A DNA stretch of 5,169 bases, taken from positions 1-5,169 of the forward strand of contig JAPLSK010000327.1 of the NCBI GenBank assembly GCA_026398675.1, given 5' to 3'. Shown here one piece after another: positions 5,129 through 5,169 of this stretch (positions within the stretch are counted from its first letter, which is position 1; every line of letters starts with the position of its first letter). The stretch is from a bacterium. GTDB taxonomy: Bacteria; RBG-13-66-14. The notes beneath the pieces are model-generated. The model was not told where the DNA came from, did not search any database, and saw nothing but the letters and a program-made list of their open reading frames with translations. A program made the translations under genes and the position numbers.

Positions 5129-5169
5129 ATGGTTGCCATCCGCCTCCAGAAACTCATCGCCGCCTCCGG
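5129..5169 (+). CDS. Start of an RsuA/RluB-type pseudouridine synthase (5' end only)
   Basis: The ATG at 5129 opens MVAIRLQKLIAASG, cut by the window edge. The RLQKxIAxxG pattern is how the N-terminal S4 RNA-binding domain of RsuA/RluB/RluE/RluF-type pseudouridine synthases begins. These enzymes isomerise a specific uridine in rRNA, using a catalytic domain that would lie outside this window. There is no Shine-Dalgarno sequence upstream, and the only candidate -10 box is 9 nt before the ATG, suggesting a leaderless or nearly leaderless message. The gene is divergent from the permease gene, with 140 bp between the two start codons. Other S4-domain proteins begin in a similar way, so the identification rests on 14 residues. 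Confidence 0.6.
   Translation, partial: MVAIRLQKLIAAS

Overview
This is a GC-rich segment from a Gram-negative bacterium. The evidence for an outer membrane is an LptF/LptG-family lipopolysaccharide export permease and a secreted two-repeat M16 metallopeptidase. Intergenic DNA carries many GC-rich hairpin repeats, a style seen in several poorly cultivated bacterial lineages. The lineage itself cannot be named from this window.

Reading along the + coordinates: positions 1-71 hold two hairpins just beyond the 3' end of an M16 peptidase gene. That gene is on the minus strand (72-2515). It has a signal peptide, an intact zinc site in its first half and a degenerate one in its second half, but it is broken near 1880-1891. 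There the reading frame changes and about 118 residues of the first M16 C-terminal-type domain are missing, judged against the second repeat of the same protein. The 359-base gap at 2516-2874 holds the M16 promoter and ribosome binding site, three hairpin repeats (two sharing a 51-nt layout), and an intrinsic terminator for the next gene. A small unrecognised minus-strand gene (2875-3129, 84 aa, GTG start) has its own promoter, strong ribosome binding site and terminator. Next is an LptF/LptG-family permease, also minus strand (3198-4988, 596 aa), with a large extra periplasmic segment before its fourth membrane helix. It reads divergently from a gene on the + strand that starts at 5129 and runs off the window. 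That gene's first 14 residues look like the S4 domain of an RsuA/RluB-type pseudouridine synthase.

The three minus-strand genes are not an obvious operon: each has a candidate promoter of its own, and all three -10 boxes read GCTATAAT or GCTATATT. The permease and the M16 protein both act at the cell envelope, but nothing here links them functionally. I found no tRNA, rRNA, CRISPR array, insertion sequence or defence system. The most notable items are the deletion/frameshift in the M16 gene, the oversized disordered insert in the permease, the hairpin repeats whose inner stem pairs vary in a compensated way, and the self-contained small orphan gene.
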